Counted from the stretch's first letter, positions 24,976 through 34,567 are shown. The stretch is 64,000 nt of DNA from Candidatus Dormiibacter inghamiae (GCA_016464825.1 JAEKNQ010000019.1:186001-250000); one strand, 5' to 3'. The notes: generated by a model from the letters alone, not told the origin. Numbers and translations are program-made.

Positions 24976-26252
24976 TGGGGGGGGCAATAGCGGTGGAGGG
25001 AGTCTCAAAGTCTTATCGCCGGTACCGCAAGCGCCACCAAAGCCTGAAGGAGATCATCGCCCAGCGCAGCCGGGGCGATTGGGAAGAGTTCTGGGCGCTG
25101 CGCGACATATCATTCGAGGTTGAGCATGGCCAGTTTCTGGGCATCATCGGCCACAACGGTTCCGGTAAGAGCACGTTGCTCAAGTTGTTGACAGGCATCA
25201 TGCCGCCGTCCCAGGGCGAGATTCGGGTGCAGGGCCGAGTTGCCTCCCTGCTGGAACTAGGAGCGGGATTCCAACCCGAGTACACCGGCCGGGAGAACAT
25301 CTACCTCTACGGCACCCTGCTCGGCATGCGGCGTAAGGAAATAGACAGGTATTACGACTCCATCGTCGAGTTCTGTGAGCTGGGCGAGTTTATGGAGATG
25401 GCTGTCAAGAATTACTCCTCAGGTATGTACGTTCGGCTAGGATTTGCCGTCGCCGTACATCTGGACCCGCAGGTGCTGCTCATCGATGAAGTACTCGCAG
25501 TGGGTGACGCCAACTTTCAAAAGAAGTGCTTTCAACATCTCTTCAAGCTGCGCAAAAGAGGCTGCACCATCGTGCTGGTCACGCATGACACCGCTTCGGT
25601 GGAGAAGTTCTGCGAACATTCCATCTGGATCGATCACGGCCGGGCCATGGCGCAGGGCAAGAGCTCACAGGTCGTGCAGCAGTATTTGGACGCTGTCGCG
25701 GGAGGAGCCTCAATCGAGCAGGCGGCGAAGTCGGTGAAGGAGCGGGTTGCAGAGCGGGACCTCACGATCAAGGGTCTGCGCTTCCTGGATAAAGACGGCC
25801 GACAGGTTCTCATGTTCGACACGGGTGCCAAACTGCGGATCGAGATCGACTTCCATGCCCGCCGCCCCTTGACTCGACTCGAGGTGGGTTTGACGGTTTT
25901 TCGTGAAGATGATCTTCGCTGCCTGGATCTGAATCTCTATGGGATTTCCGTCGACGCTGGCTCGGGGCGTTGGGTGGTTGATGCCGATCGGGTTGATCTG
26001 CAGGGCGGGCGCTACGCCGTGACACTGGCCGTCTTTGATCGCAACCTCCAGCGGTTCCAGGCCTTCCAGGACCGCCAGTATCCTTTCACAGTCCACGACG
26101 ACTACAGCGCTGGCGGAGCTTTCTACACCCCCCACCGCTGGAGCTTAGCCACGCCGGACGGCCTGCTTCCTTTGGTTTCCCGCCCACCCGATCTGCAGGA
26201 GCTCCACGGGATGGTGGAACCGGCTCAGGCAGCGGGCGAGGTCAGTAGGTAG
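24975..26252 (+). CDS. wzt: Polysaccharide export ATPase Wzt with C-terminal carbohydrate-binding domain
   Basis: 425-residue ATPase partner of Wzm. Residues 1-245 are the nucleotide-binding domain: Walker A GHNGSGKST (near 60), LELGAGFQPEYTGRENI (Wzt/TagH hallmark), signature YSSGMYVRLGFA, Walker B VLLIDEVLAVGD. Residues 275-400 form a beta-sandwich of the Wzt C-terminal type, which in E. coli O9a and similar systems recognises the capped end of the chain. GTG 24975 follows GAGGAGG and overlaps the wzm stop. Together with the methyltransferase at 28613-29758 this suggests cap-dependent export. Confidence 0.9.
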   Translation: MGGAIAVEGVSKSYRRYRKRHQSLKEIIAQRSRGDWEEFWALRDISFEVEHGQFLGIIGHNGSGKSTLLKLLTGIMPPSQGEIRVQGRVASLLELGAGFQPEYTGRENIYLYGTLLGMRRKEIDRYYDSIVEFCELGEFMEMAVKNYSSGMYVRLGFAVAVHLDPQVLLIDEVLAVGDANFQKKCFQHLFKLRKRGCTIVLVTHDTASVEKFCEHSIWIDHGRAMAQGKSSQVVQQYLDAVAGGASIEQAAKSVKERVAERDLTIKGLRFLDKDGRQVLMFDTGAKLRIEIDFHARRPLTRLEVGLTVFREDDLRCLDLNLYGISVDAGSGRWVVDADRVDLQGGRYAVTLAVFDRNLQRFQAFQDRQYPFTVHDDYSAGGAFYTPHRWSLATPDGLLPLVSRPPDLQELHGMVEPAQAAGEVSR

Positions 26253-26259
26253 GGCCAGG

Positions 26260-27360
26260 TCAGCCGGCCACCTGGCGCATAAGATTCAGCTGCATCTCGT
26301 CCAGCGGTAGGGAATCCAATTCCGCAAGTCGCGCCTGCTGGCGCGCGCGCACCTGGTTCAGCAGATCCTGGTTGTGAACCAGCCGGCCGAGTACCTCGGC
26401 CGTCAGCAGCGCATCTAAGGTGCCAAGCAGAACGCCGGCGCCTCCCAGAGTCTCGGCAACGGCGGCGGCATCGTAGGCGACGACCGGAAGGTCGAAGCGC
26501 ATCGCCTCGATGAGAGGTAGACCGTAGCCCTCATGTTCCGAGAGTGAGAGGAACACGTCCGCGCTGCGGTAGTGCGCGGCCAGAACCGAATCAGAGACCT
26601 GGCCGGTAAACACCACTCCCTCCAGCTGTAGGCGGCTTCGTAGTCGGAACAGCCGTTCCGTGTAGGGAGGCAGAGCCCAGCCACCGACAACAAACAAACG
26701 GGCATGGGGATCGATCGCGCGTCGGATTACCGCTAGGACTCGCAGGAGGTTCAAGTGTCCTTTATTGGGAACGACTCTGCCGACAAACAGGAGGTCCATA
26801 CCCTTCTTGGTCCTTAATAACCAGTCGAGGTGCCTCTCGTTGGGCTTGGTCGCCAGCCGGGGTGGAATGTAGGGAGGGATCACGTGCACGTCCGGCACGC
26901 CCAGCGCCCGCAGCTCGTTGGCATTGAAGGTGGAGGCAGCGGCTGCCACCCTGATCGTTTGGGCCAACAGCCGGAGCTCTGTGCGACCCCTCTCCATGGA
27001 GGCGGCCGCGCTTTCGTCGTACTGCCGGAAGAATTCACTTGGTGTGATGTTGTGGTAGTACATCGTTCTGGGCTGAGGTTGCCCGGCCAGGAATTCGACC
27101 ATCCCGTCGACGGAGCCGGTCGACGCTTGGTAAAGCAGAATCTTGCCCCTGCTGGCGCGAGTGCGATTCGCCCTCTGAAAGAGGTGGACCTCAGCCTCGC
27201 TGCGCGAGAGGACGCGCTCCGCCCAGATCCGGCCGTCCATCCCTGCCCTTGCCAGCGCCTCTTGAGTTCGGACAGTGTGCGTTCCAACAGCGTCGGGCAG
27301 AGCGAAGAAGGGCAGGAACTGATGGACCCGTGGTGGACTAGCTGAGCTGGTGTGGCTCAC
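26260..27360 (-). CDS. GT4-family glycosyltransferase, paralogue of the enzyme at 22941-24035
   Basis: 366-residue cytoplasmic GT-B enzyme. Seen: LPDAVGTHTVRTQEALARAG at the start, LLFVGRVVPNKGHLNLLRV (donor domain) and EHEGYGLPLIEAM (EX7E). Both this enzyme and the one at 22941 also share YYHNITP/SYHNLTP with EF(F/Y) following, and ALGVPDVHVIPPYI/KLGVPDVRVIPPYI, so they arose by duplication. They flank wzm-wzt in opposite orientation. GTG 27360 is in the same operon as the glycosyltransferase 8 bases upstream, with GAGG before the start. It ends 7 bases from the convergent wzt stop. Confidence 0.85.
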   Translation of the reverse strand: MSHTSSASPPRVHQFLPFFALPDAVGTHTVRTQEALARAGMDGRIWAERVLSRSEAEVHLFQRANRTRASRGKILLYQASTGSVDGMVEFLAGQPQPRTMYYHNITPSEFFRQYDESAAASMERGRTELRLLAQTIRVAAAASTFNANELRALGVPDVHVIPPYIPPRLATKPNERHLDWLLRTKKGMDLLFVGRVVPNKGHLNLLRVLAVIRRAIDPHARLFVVGGWALPPYTERLFRLRSRLQLEGVVFTGQVSDSVLAAHYRSADVFLSLSEHEGYGLPLIEAMRFDLPVVAYDAAAVAETLGGAGVLLGTLDALLTAEVLGRLVHNQDLLNQVRARQQARLAELDSLPLDEMQLNLMRQVAG

Positions 27361-27368
27361 CTTGAGCC

Positions 27369-28616
27369 TCAGGACTTAAGCGCCGGGACCGGCTCGCGCG
27401 ACCGCTCGAACCAGCTGGACAGTGCCGTCTCCAGGCGGCTCAGGACGGCAGGCCAGGAATACTCACGAAGGACAAACTCGCGGCCCTGGCGGCCGAGCGT
27501 CCGCCGAAGCTGGGCGGAGCGGAGGAGCCGGTCCAGTACCTCCTCAAACTCCGGATAAATGGAGAACCACAGCCCACCGTTGGACTGTTCGCAGTGGCCA
27601 CGGGTGACGGGGGACTCGGCGTGGACGATGATGGGCCGTTCAGCCAGCCATGCTTGCATCATCACGATGGAGAACGATTCCATACGGCTGGGCTGGCAGA
27701 GCACTGTTGCGGCCGCGTAGACCGAGTCGCGATGCCGCCAGTCGATCTGAAGTTGTCTGATCCCACGCTTGGCTGGAAACTTAACATCGCCGGAGCCGAG
27801 AAGTACCAAGGAAAGCTCGGTGCCCCGCCGCTCCCGGTAGCGAAGAAAGTTCTCTAGCAACAGCGGGACGTTCTTGCCGCCCTCGAGCCGGCCCACGTAG
27901 AGCAGAAAGAGCTCTGGCAGATCGTAGAGCCGGCGCGCCAGCTCAGAGTCGGTTGGTCCCGGCGGATCGAAGCCGGCTCCGACCACCGTAGATGGCGCCA
28001 GGGATCTCTGAAAGCGGAGCGCAAGCTCGGCTTCGGGAGCCGAGTTGAACATGAGTCCTCGCGCGCCACCCAGCATCTCGGCTACGACCCCCAACCTTGC
28101 GTAGGCCTCGTCATGCAGGCAAGGAATGACCACTGTTCGGTCAGGAGCCGTGGCATAGGCGAAGTAAGTAGTCCCGAACAGATAGGGCAGGGCCAGTATT
28201 GCGTCATACGAGCTTGCTCGCTTCGCCAGGTCGGCTTCGAGCGCGGATGAAACGACGCCATTCCGCAGCCACAGGAGCTCCTCTTCGCGGCTGAGCGTGT
28301 ATTGAGCCTGGATGGCGTGTTCCAGCTGCGCGAACATCCCGATATCACGCTTATCAGCTGGGTAGCGGCGCACTGGCACGTTCCCGATCCGGTCCAGCCC
28401 GGGAGGAAGGACGTTTTTCCAGGTGTAGTGATCCACTGCACAGGTGGTCAGCACCTCCACGTGGTGGCCCACCTTGAGGAGCCGCTGGGCCAGCCACAGG
28501 GCGAGCAGCTCCGCACCGCCGACGATCTCGTCGGTGAGGCGGGGGACAACTATGGCCAGTTTCAACTGGTCCCCGCTTAGTGAAGGTCGGGGAGAGCCTT
28601 CGTCGGGAACCGTCAC
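27369..28616 (-). CDS. GT4-family glycosyltransferase
   Basis: 415-residue GT-B enzyme of the WcaI/rhamnosyl-type GT4 group. Seen: AIVVPRLTDEIVGGAELLA (about 20-38, glycine-rich acceptor domain start), LLYVGRLEGGKNVPLLLENF, and in place of the usual EX7E region PSRMESFSIVMMQAW, with E at the first position. GTG 28616 overlaps the stop of the methyltransferase gene (GTGA), so both are co-translated. The decayed gene at 22621-22944 derives from a close relative. Confidence 0.83.
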   Translation of the reverse strand: MTVPDEGSPRPSLSGDQLKLAIVVPRLTDEIVGGAELLALWLAQRLLKVGHHVEVLTTCAVDHYTWKNVLPPGLDRIGNVPVRRYPADKRDIGMFAQLEHAIQAQYTLSREEELLWLRNGVVSSALEADLAKRASSYDAILALPYLFGTTYFAYATAPDRTVVIPCLHDEAYARLGVVAEMLGGARGLMFNSAPEAELALRFQRSLAPSTVVGAGFDPPGPTDSELARRLYDLPELFLLYVGRLEGGKNVPLLLENFLRYRERRGTELSLVLLGSGDVKFPAKRGIRQLQIDWRHRDSVYAAATVLCQPSRMESFSIVMMQAWLAERPIIVHAESPVTRGHCEQSNGGLWFSIYPEFEEVLDRLLRSAQLRRTLGRQGREFVLREYSWPAVLSRLETALSSWFERSREPVPALKS

Positions 28617-29758
28617 AAGCGCGCGATGACAGCAAAGTCGAGCGGTCCGTAGATGATCGAGTTGAGCCGATCAATATTGCGATTCAGCAATTCCGTCCTG
28701 CCGTCCACAGGCTCTCCTTGGTCGGTGGAAAGGCGTTCCAGGCTAGCCTGGGTTGGCGGCTGGGACGAATAGCGCATCTGGACCTGCGAAAAGCCCGCCG
28801 CCTGAGCGAGGTACTCCAGGGTAAGAGGATGCAGGGGCTTCATATGCCCCAGGTCCACGTAGAGCGGACCAGCGAAAAGAACCAAGCTTTGGGGGTTGAG
28901 AGTCTCTGCGATAAGGACACCACCAGGCTTCAGCGCACGGGCCGCGGCCGGAAAGAACCTGATCACCTGGGGAGCGGCCAGATGCTCCAGCACCTGGGCG
29001 CAGAATACTCCGCCTAATGACGCGGGTTGACAATTCTCAAGGTGCCTGATCGCGTCATCAGCTTTTATCTCAAAGCCACGAGCACGGCAGGCTGCGGCCA
29101 TGCCAGGGTTTTGATCAACTCCGTAGGCCTCAATTCCAGCCCGGCTGAGCAAAGTCAGGAACTCGCCGCGACCGCACCCCAGGTCTACTACTCTGCCTGG
29201 GCCGTCGCGGAAATAATCCACATACGCACTCTGCCGCTCTTCGATTACCGCTTCCGAGCCACGGAACCGGTTCTCGAAGGCGACATAGTCCAATTCCTTG
29301 TCAACCTGCCAGGAGGTCACAATACTTCCCTCGATGTCCCTCACACGTGTCGCCAGGGCATCCAGTGAGTGGGACGTCTGCATTGCAAACTCCTGGCTCT
29401 GGCGTCTCAGCTCCGCTGTGTACCATCGCAGCATCCACGCCATTGACCTTTTCACCAAGGTAACTGCGGGCCCTAACCCAGGCCGAGTGGAAGTTAGGCG
29501 CATGTCCATGGGAACTATGCTGGAATGGCGGATCTTGGCCAGCGCCGGCGTCAACTGATCCACGTCCCAGTCATCATCGGGAGCGGCCATAAGTTCCGGC
29601 GGATACTCACCGTTCTTGCGTTTTCGCTCTACCTCGGCTTCCACTTCGCGCATGAGAGCGGTGACGTCTATCGTGCTTGCGGACACCTCAGCTGTAGCCG
29701 TAGATGTCCCGGGATAGTCGTCGGGTTCCACCAGACCGCCGCGAGTGAAGGTTGGCAT
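28613..29758 (-). CDS. WbdD-like methyltransferase with N-terminal module; candidate chain-capping enzyme
   Basis: 381 residues. Residues 25-145 are the module shared with the protein at 22022-22567. Residues 160-375 are a SAM methyltransferase: FENRFRGSEAVIEERQ, VVDLGCGRGEFLTLL (SAM site, near 193), AYGVDQNPGM, VFCAQVLEHL, LKPGGVLIAETLNPQS, VDLGHMKPLHPLTLEYL. The last two blocks are hallmarks of the WbdD family, whose members methylate the non-reducing end of ABC-exported O-antigens to stop growth and license export. No kinase domain follows here. Capping in this organism is inference from family and neighbours. First gene of the three-gene minus-strand operon with two glycosyltransferases. 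Confidence 0.82.
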   Translation of the reverse strand: MPTFTRGGLVEPDDYPGTSTATAEVSASTIDVTALMREVEAEVERKRKNGEYPPELMAAPDDDWDVDQLTPALAKIRHSSIVPMDMRLTSTRPGLGPAVTLVKRSMAWMLRWYTAELRRQSQEFAMQTSHSLDALATRVRDIEGSIVTSWQVDKELDYVAFENRFRGSEAVIEERQSAYVDYFRDGPGRVVDLGCGRGEFLTLLSRAGIEAYGVDQNPGMAAACRARGFEIKADDAIRHLENCQPASLGGVFCAQVLEHLAAPQVIRFFPAAARALKPGGVLIAETLNPQSLVLFAGPLYVDLGHMKPLHPLTLEYLAQAAGFSQVQMRYSSQPPTQASLERLSTDQGEPVDGRTELLNRNIDRLNSIIYGPLDFAVIARL

Positions 29759-29814
29759 ACTTGGGGCCTCAGGCTACCAAAGAAGTTGCCACCGATCCTC
29801 CAGCGGGAAGAAGA

Positions 29815-31674
29815 TCAGGTCGGGGTCCGAACCGCGAGGGGCTGCCACCAGACAGCCACGCCACCGCTCTCCTTGGGCGGCTGGCCCAATAGATCTGTGA
29901 AGAACTGACGCGCGGCGGCTTCTCCAATAGATGGACCGACGACCACTGTGGCGACCCTCCAGCTGCGTAACTCCTGCAGCGCCTGGGACCGTAGTTCGGC
30001 GCTCGGCATGCTGGTCGTGCTCTGCTCGAAACCGACTAGGATGGTCTGCAACGCGGAGGGTGGTGGGTTCAATGTTGGACCTGGCACATACGCCTCACCT
30101 TCGGGCATCTTGAAGCGGTAACCGGCTCGCGCCTGCCAGAGCATGGCTGTTGAAGAGCCGCCATTCGAGTACGGCGTGACAAGCACGACGGATCCCTCCC
30201 GAATGCGAGCAGCCTCACCGCCTGGCTGGAAGAAGGGAGGGATGTTGGCCGCAGTGGAGGGATAGGGCAGGCTTGGGAGGATGGCGGCAAACGCGGCGGC
30301 GAGGACTGCCAACGTTCCCGCTAAACGGAGGCGGCTGCCGCTGTGAAGCGCCAACTCTAGACCAATGGCCACTAGAAGAGCAGCGCCGATGTAGCAGAAC
30401 AGGGCGAGGCGAGCAGGAATGACGTTCTCTACAATGGGCAACTGCCAAAGAACCGCCCAAGGCGGCGTTATGTGGGAAGCATGACCAGCGCGATGCAAGA
30501 CGGGACCCAACGACAACACTGCAGTGACGACACCGAATGCCGAAGCCCACTGAATGAGTCTTGACTGACGCCCAACGATGGCGACGCCGAGCAGGAACAG
30601 AAGGAGGGGAATGCCGAAGTAGCTGCTGGCTTCCACATTGTTGCCGACGAAGGTATGAGCCAGGCGCACTGCCTCCGGAGGGGCGAAATGCATTAGATCG
30701 CTCGGCACCACAAACGTAAGCAGATCGTTCGAAAAAAGGCTGGGCGGTTGCAGCGAGCCGCGTACCTGCAGCGGCCCCCTAAACTGGTAGGACATGGGAA
30801 AAGCCGACAGCACAAGTGCGGTCCCCATCGCCCACACCCCGGCCGTCAGCGTGTACCCAACATTCTTGATGGCGTCCTTCCGATATACAGCAGCGGCTAT
30901 CACGACTCCTATAGCCGTCACCATGACCGTTGAAGCCAGCAGCTCCTCGCTCGTAAGTAACTGCGCCGCCCCGGAAGCGCCCAGCACAAGGCCGGCGAAC
31001 CAGGAGCGCCAGCGCTGGCGAGCCAGAATTTCATCCAGGACGAGGAGCAGCAGCGGCGGAAACATCGCCAGGCTGATGTGGAGATGACCGAGGGACTGAG
31101 CGAGGATGTAGGGGCTGAACCCGTACAGCAGGCCGCCGCACCAAGCGGCGAGCGAGCTCTGGACGTAGCGACGGGCGGCCAGGAACATACACCACGCCGA
31201 CAGGCTGGGGCCCAGTGTCACGAGCGCGTTGTACGAAGTGACCACTCCAAAACGGTCAGTAATTGGCCACAGCACAGTCGCAGGGGCCAGGAGCGAAACG
31301 TTCCACATCATATTGGCGCCGGTTGGGTAGTGGATGTAATCAGAAAAGAAAGGGGTCTCGTAATGGGAGAGACTGTGCGGCGTCCAGCCCAGAAACCACA
31401 TCACAAGTCTTGGGTCCCCCTCGATGCCGATCCAGGCCACACCGGGTTGAAGCCAAGAACGAGAAAAAAGAAGAATGGCAAGTAGCAGGTAAACGGCCAA
31501 AGCTGCAATAGGCACGGTCGATCTCTGACGTCGGAAGGTGTGGCGAGATTGATCGCTGACGGCCCGGTACCCGCGTCTGCGCCTGTTCCTCCTCAGCGAT
31601 ATTCGCAAGCTGCGAAGTTGGCTAATTCTGTATGGTGGCACCAAAACCCAGGCGAATGAGCGCAGCGGTGACAT
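29815..31674 (-). CDS. GT-C-like multi-spanning membrane protein (copy 2 of a tandem pair)
   Basis: 619-residue protein with a basic N-terminus and about eleven to twelve hydrophobic segments, then a soluble C-terminal domain of about 150 residues. Seen: WIGIEGDPRLVMWFLGWTP, with acidic GDP residues in the first extracytoplasmic loop, and YPTGANMMWNVS. These are features of GT-C polyprenyl-phosphate sugar transferases or YfhO-like proteins. About half its residues match the upstream tandem copy. ATG 31674 is 27 bases after that gene's stop. Function is not proven; transfer of a sugar branch to a surface polymer is the leading idea. Confidence 0.72.
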   Translation of the reverse strand: MSPLRSFAWVLVPPYRISQLRSLRISLRRNRRRRGYRAVSDQSRHTFRRQRSTVPIAALAVYLLLAILLFSRSWLQPGVAWIGIEGDPRLVMWFLGWTPHSLSHYETPFFSDYIHYPTGANMMWNVSLLAPATVLWPITDRFGVVTSYNALVTLGPSLSAWCMFLAARRYVQSSLAAWCGGLLYGFSPYILAQSLGHLHISLAMFPPLLLLVLDEILARQRWRSWFAGLVLGASGAAQLLTSEELLASTVMVTAIGVVIAAAVYRKDAIKNVGYTLTAGVWAMGTALVLSAFPMSYQFRGPLQVRGSLQPPSLFSNDLLTFVVPSDLMHFAPPEAVRLAHTFVGNNVEASSYFGIPLLLFLLGVAIVGRQSRLIQWASAFGVVTAVLSLGPVLHRAGHASHITPPWAVLWQLPIVENVIPARLALFCYIGAALLVAIGLELALHSGSRLRLAGTLAVLAAAFAAILPSLPYPSTAANIPPFFQPGGEAARIREGSVVLVTPYSNGGSSTAMLWQARAGYRFKMPEGEAYVPGPTLNPPPSALQTILVGFEQSTTSMPSAELRSQALQELRSWRVATVVVGPSIGEAAARQFFTDLLGQPPKESGGVAVWWQPLAVRTPT

Positions 31675-31700
31675 CAAAGAATCCCCGGCATGTCAAGCGG

Positions 31701-33449
31701 TCAGGGCGGGGATTTGACAGCAAGGGGGTGCCACCAAACCGCGACTCCGCCAGACTCGTCAGGTGGCTGCCCCAGCAGTTCAGTAAAGAAGGCGCGGATC
31801 TTCACATCGCCTGGAGAGGGACCGATGATGACAGTCCGCACGTGCCACTGCCGAAGTTCGCTCAATGCTTGGCTCTGGCCCTCATCGGTCACGACGTCTT
31901 GACTGTGGTCGAGCCCGACCAGGATATGTTGGAGTCTCGAGGGCGGTGGGTCAAGGCTTGGCCCGGGGACGTACCCCTCACCTTCCGCCAGCTTGAATCG
32001 GTAGCCATTTCGGGCCTGCCAGAACATGGCGGTCGAGGAAGCAGCGTTCGAAAACGGCGTGATCAGCACCACGGAACCAACTGGAATCCTGCTTGCCTGG
32101 CCACCCGGTTGAAAGAAGGTAGGGATGCTGTCTGGCGTCGAAGGGCGAGGCAGGCTGGGAAAGAGAGCGGCAAGAGCGACGGTCACAGCCGCAGTGGCGA
32201 CTATGACCCTGGACCTATGGCCCGATCGCAGCGCTTGATCGAAACCGGTGGCCAGCAGAAGGCCAGCGCCGATGTAGATAAATGGGGCCAGCCGGGCGGG
32301 AAGGATGTTCTCAATAACAGGTAGGTGCCAGAGCCAGGACCAGGGGGGGGTATGACGAAAGGGGTGACCAGCCAGATGCCACACTGGTCCGAGCGACAGC
32401 ACGCCGATCAACAGGGTGAAACCCGCTGCCCAGAGCACTAACCGGGAACGCCGGTACGCCAGAAGGGTCGCGATCAGCAGGAGTATCAGAGGCAAGCCCA
32501 AGTAACCGCTAAGCTCTTCAGTGCTGGCGCTGAAACGTCCCGTTACTTCCACACCTGCCGCCGGGGCGAAGTGCATGATGCTGCTCGGCACGACAAATGT
32601 CAATAGGTCACTGGCATAGATGTCGGGAGGCTGAAGTGAGCCGCCGACCCGAAGTGGGCCCAGGAACTGGAACGCTAGCGGGTAGGCCGCCAAGGCGAGG
32701 GAGCTCACCGCCGCCACGAGAATTGCCACGAAGCTGTAACGCGGTTGGCGCAGGACCTGGCGCCTGAACACAATCACCGCCACACCCACTCCCATTAGCG
32801 CGGCCACAGCGGTCGAGGCCAATACCTCCTCGCTGGTCAATAGCTGACCAGCGCCGGCGACGCCAAGCAACAATCCGGCCAGCCAAGGTGGCCAGCGTTG
32901 GCGCACGAAAATCTCGTCGCAGAGCAGAAGCAGCAGGGGCGGAAACACGGCCAAGGCCATGTGAATGTGCCCGATCGATTGAGCCATCATGAAGGGACTG
33001 AATCCATACAGAAGGCCAGCGCCGAAGGCGGGCAGGAAGTGCCATGTGTAGCGCGCGGCCGCCAGGTACATGCACCAGCCAGATAAGGCAGGTGCCAACG
33101 TAATCAGCAGGTTGTAGGCGATGATTAGACCGAGAGCTTGGCTGACAGGCCAGACTAGCACAGCCGGCAGTGGGGTGGAGACGTTCCACATCATGTTCAC
33201 ACCGGTGGGGTATTGAATGTAGTCGGTGAACAGCGGGTTTTGCCATCGAACCAGGCTGGCAGGCGTCCAGCCCAGAAACCACATCTGCAGTTTGGGATCG
33301 CCTGCGTCACCAATCCATGTTTTTCCTGGCGCGCGCCAGACATCGTTGAAAAGTAGGAACGAGGAGCCCACGTAGATGACGAGGGTACAGAGGGCGGCAA
33401 CGGCTCGGCGTCTGCGATTGGTGATGAGTACCTCGGTTTTCTGAGTCAA
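31701..33449 (-). CDS. GT-C-like multi-spanning membrane protein (copy 1 of a tandem pair)
   Basis: 582-residue membrane protein, paralogous along its whole length to the following gene. Seen: WIGDAGDPKLQMWFLGWTP (first loop, acidic residues), YPTGVNMMWNVS, LTFVVPSSIMHFAP and a C-terminal soluble part with PFSNAASSTAMFWQARNGYRFKL. Eleven to twelve hydrophobic segments. TTG 33449 is the start I can support; GGAGGGG lies 14 bases upstream, a long spacing, so the exact start is uncertain. It diverges from the DUF4214 methyltransferase. Confidence 0.72.
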   Translation of the reverse strand: MTQKTEVLITNRRRRAVAALCTLVIYVGSSFLLFNDVWRAPGKTWIGDAGDPKLQMWFLGWTPASLVRWQNPLFTDYIQYPTGVNMMWNVSTPLPAVLVWPVSQALGLIIAYNLLITLAPALSGWCMYLAAARYTWHFLPAFGAGLLYGFSPFMMAQSIGHIHMALAVFPPLLLLLCDEIFVRQRWPPWLAGLLLGVAGAGQLLTSEEVLASTAVAALMGVGVAVIVFRRQVLRQPRYSFVAILVAAVSSLALAAYPLAFQFLGPLRVGGSLQPPDIYASDLLTFVVPSSIMHFAPAAGVEVTGRFSASTEELSGYLGLPLILLLIATLLAYRRSRLVLWAAGFTLLIGVLSLGPVWHLAGHPFRHTPPWSWLWHLPVIENILPARLAPFIYIGAGLLLATGFDQALRSGHRSRVIVATAAVTVALAALFPSLPRPSTPDSIPTFFQPGGQASRIPVGSVVLITPFSNAASSTAMFWQARNGYRFKLAEGEGYVPGPSLDPPPSRLQHILVGLDHSQDVVTDEGQSQALSELRQWHVRTVIIGPSPGDVKIRAFFTELLGQPPDESGGVAVWWHPLAVKSPP

Positions 33450-33533
33450 GTCGTTCGCGTCCGCCCCTCCATTATCTGTCGAGCCGAGTCTAGCAGAGCC
33501 CCCTTGGTTGTACGGTATCCTTGATTGTCAAAG

Positions 33534-34478
33534 ATGATGAGCACGGGCCAGCGTCGGATACTGGCGGCGCAGCAGTTTTGGCTCGCTTTGCGGGGGTTGC
33601 GGCGCCGTGACGACGAAACCTTCGTACGAGCGGCGTACCGGACCTTGTTGCGGAGAGAGCCCGAACGTGATGGAAGCACCCACCATATTGCGGCGCTCGC
33701 ACGCGGCGCTGCCCGAGAGCAGGTCCTGTCGGAGATCCTCCGGTCCGAGGAATACTGGCTTCGGCACAACCTGCCCATGATGCCCGGCGAGGCCTTGCAC
33801 AAGGCCCGAGTCGAGTACATTCGTAACCGGGTGCCTTCGGCCAGGGTGGTGGTGGATCTCGGGGGAGCGGCCAACCAGTTCCGCGCCGGGGCTTTGCTGC
33901 TCTGTGGCTATCGACCCCGGCCTGAAACCATATACATCGTCGATCTCCCTGACGATCGACGAATGCTTGGCACCGGCGAGCCCGAGTCCGGACAACACGG
34001 TTCAGTCGTGCGTCACAGGCGGGTGACGATTCGCTACTTGTACCAGTCTATGGCGGAGCCGCTGCCTCTCGAGGGAGGGACTGTCGACTTGGTCTTTTCC
34101 GGCGAAAGCATTGAACACATTTCGGAAGCCGAGGCGGACCTGGTCTGCTGCGAAGCGTGGAGACTGTTGCGCCCGGGTGGCCACTTTTGCCTGGACACAC
34201 CAAATGGCGCTCTAACCCGTGTCCAGTCACCGGAGGCGCTGATCCACCCAGAGCACAAAAGGGAATACAGGCCCTCCGAGCTGCGCACCAAGCTGGAGGC
34301 GGTAGGCTTCCAGATTGTCGAAGCCGGAGCCATCTGCCCCATGCCGGAGAGCCTGCGCACTGGCAAATTCTCGTACGAAGAGATGGTCCACCGAAGAGGG
34401 CTCTCGGAGAATCCGGACGAGGGCTATCTGTTTTACCTCAATGCGCGAAGGCCTCCGGGAGAGTACACGGCAGGTTGA
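33534..34478 (+). CDS. DUF4214-SAM methyltransferase fusion
   Basis: 314-residue protein. Residues 20-75 are a DUF4214 domain (ETFVRAAYRTLLRREPERDG...ILRSEEYW), a helical module common in glycan-related proteins. Residues 95-300 are a class I methyltransferase: VVVDLGGAANQFRAG (SAM site with GGAAN in place of GCGxG), LVFSGESIEHIS, LLRPGGHFCLDTPNG. It probably methylates a sugar of the surface polymer (inference from domain and locus). ATG 33534 or 33537 are possible starts; TATCCT lies 12 bases upstream. Confidence 0.78.
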   Translation: MMSTGQRRILAAQQFWLALRGLRRRDDETFVRAAYRTLLRREPERDGSTHHIAALARGAAREQVLSEILRSEEYWLRHNLPMMPGEALHKARVEYIRNRVPSARVVVDLGGAANQFRAGALLLCGYRPRPETIYIVDLPDDRRMLGTGEPESGQHGSVVRHRRVTIRYLYQSMAEPLPLEGGTVDLVFSGESIEHISEAEADLVCCEAWRLLRPGGHFCLDTPNGALTRVQSPEALIHPEHKREYRPSELRTKLEAVGFQIVEAGAICPMPESLRTGKFSYEEMVHRRGLSENPDEGYLFYLNARRPPGEYTAG

Positions 34479-34567
34479 GGGTCTCGGGCGGCTGGAGGGG
34501 CCGGCCATCTTCCGTGAGCGCTTGGACTCCGTTTGGTTTCGGCAGGAAGCCCCAACGGCTTGGCCCT

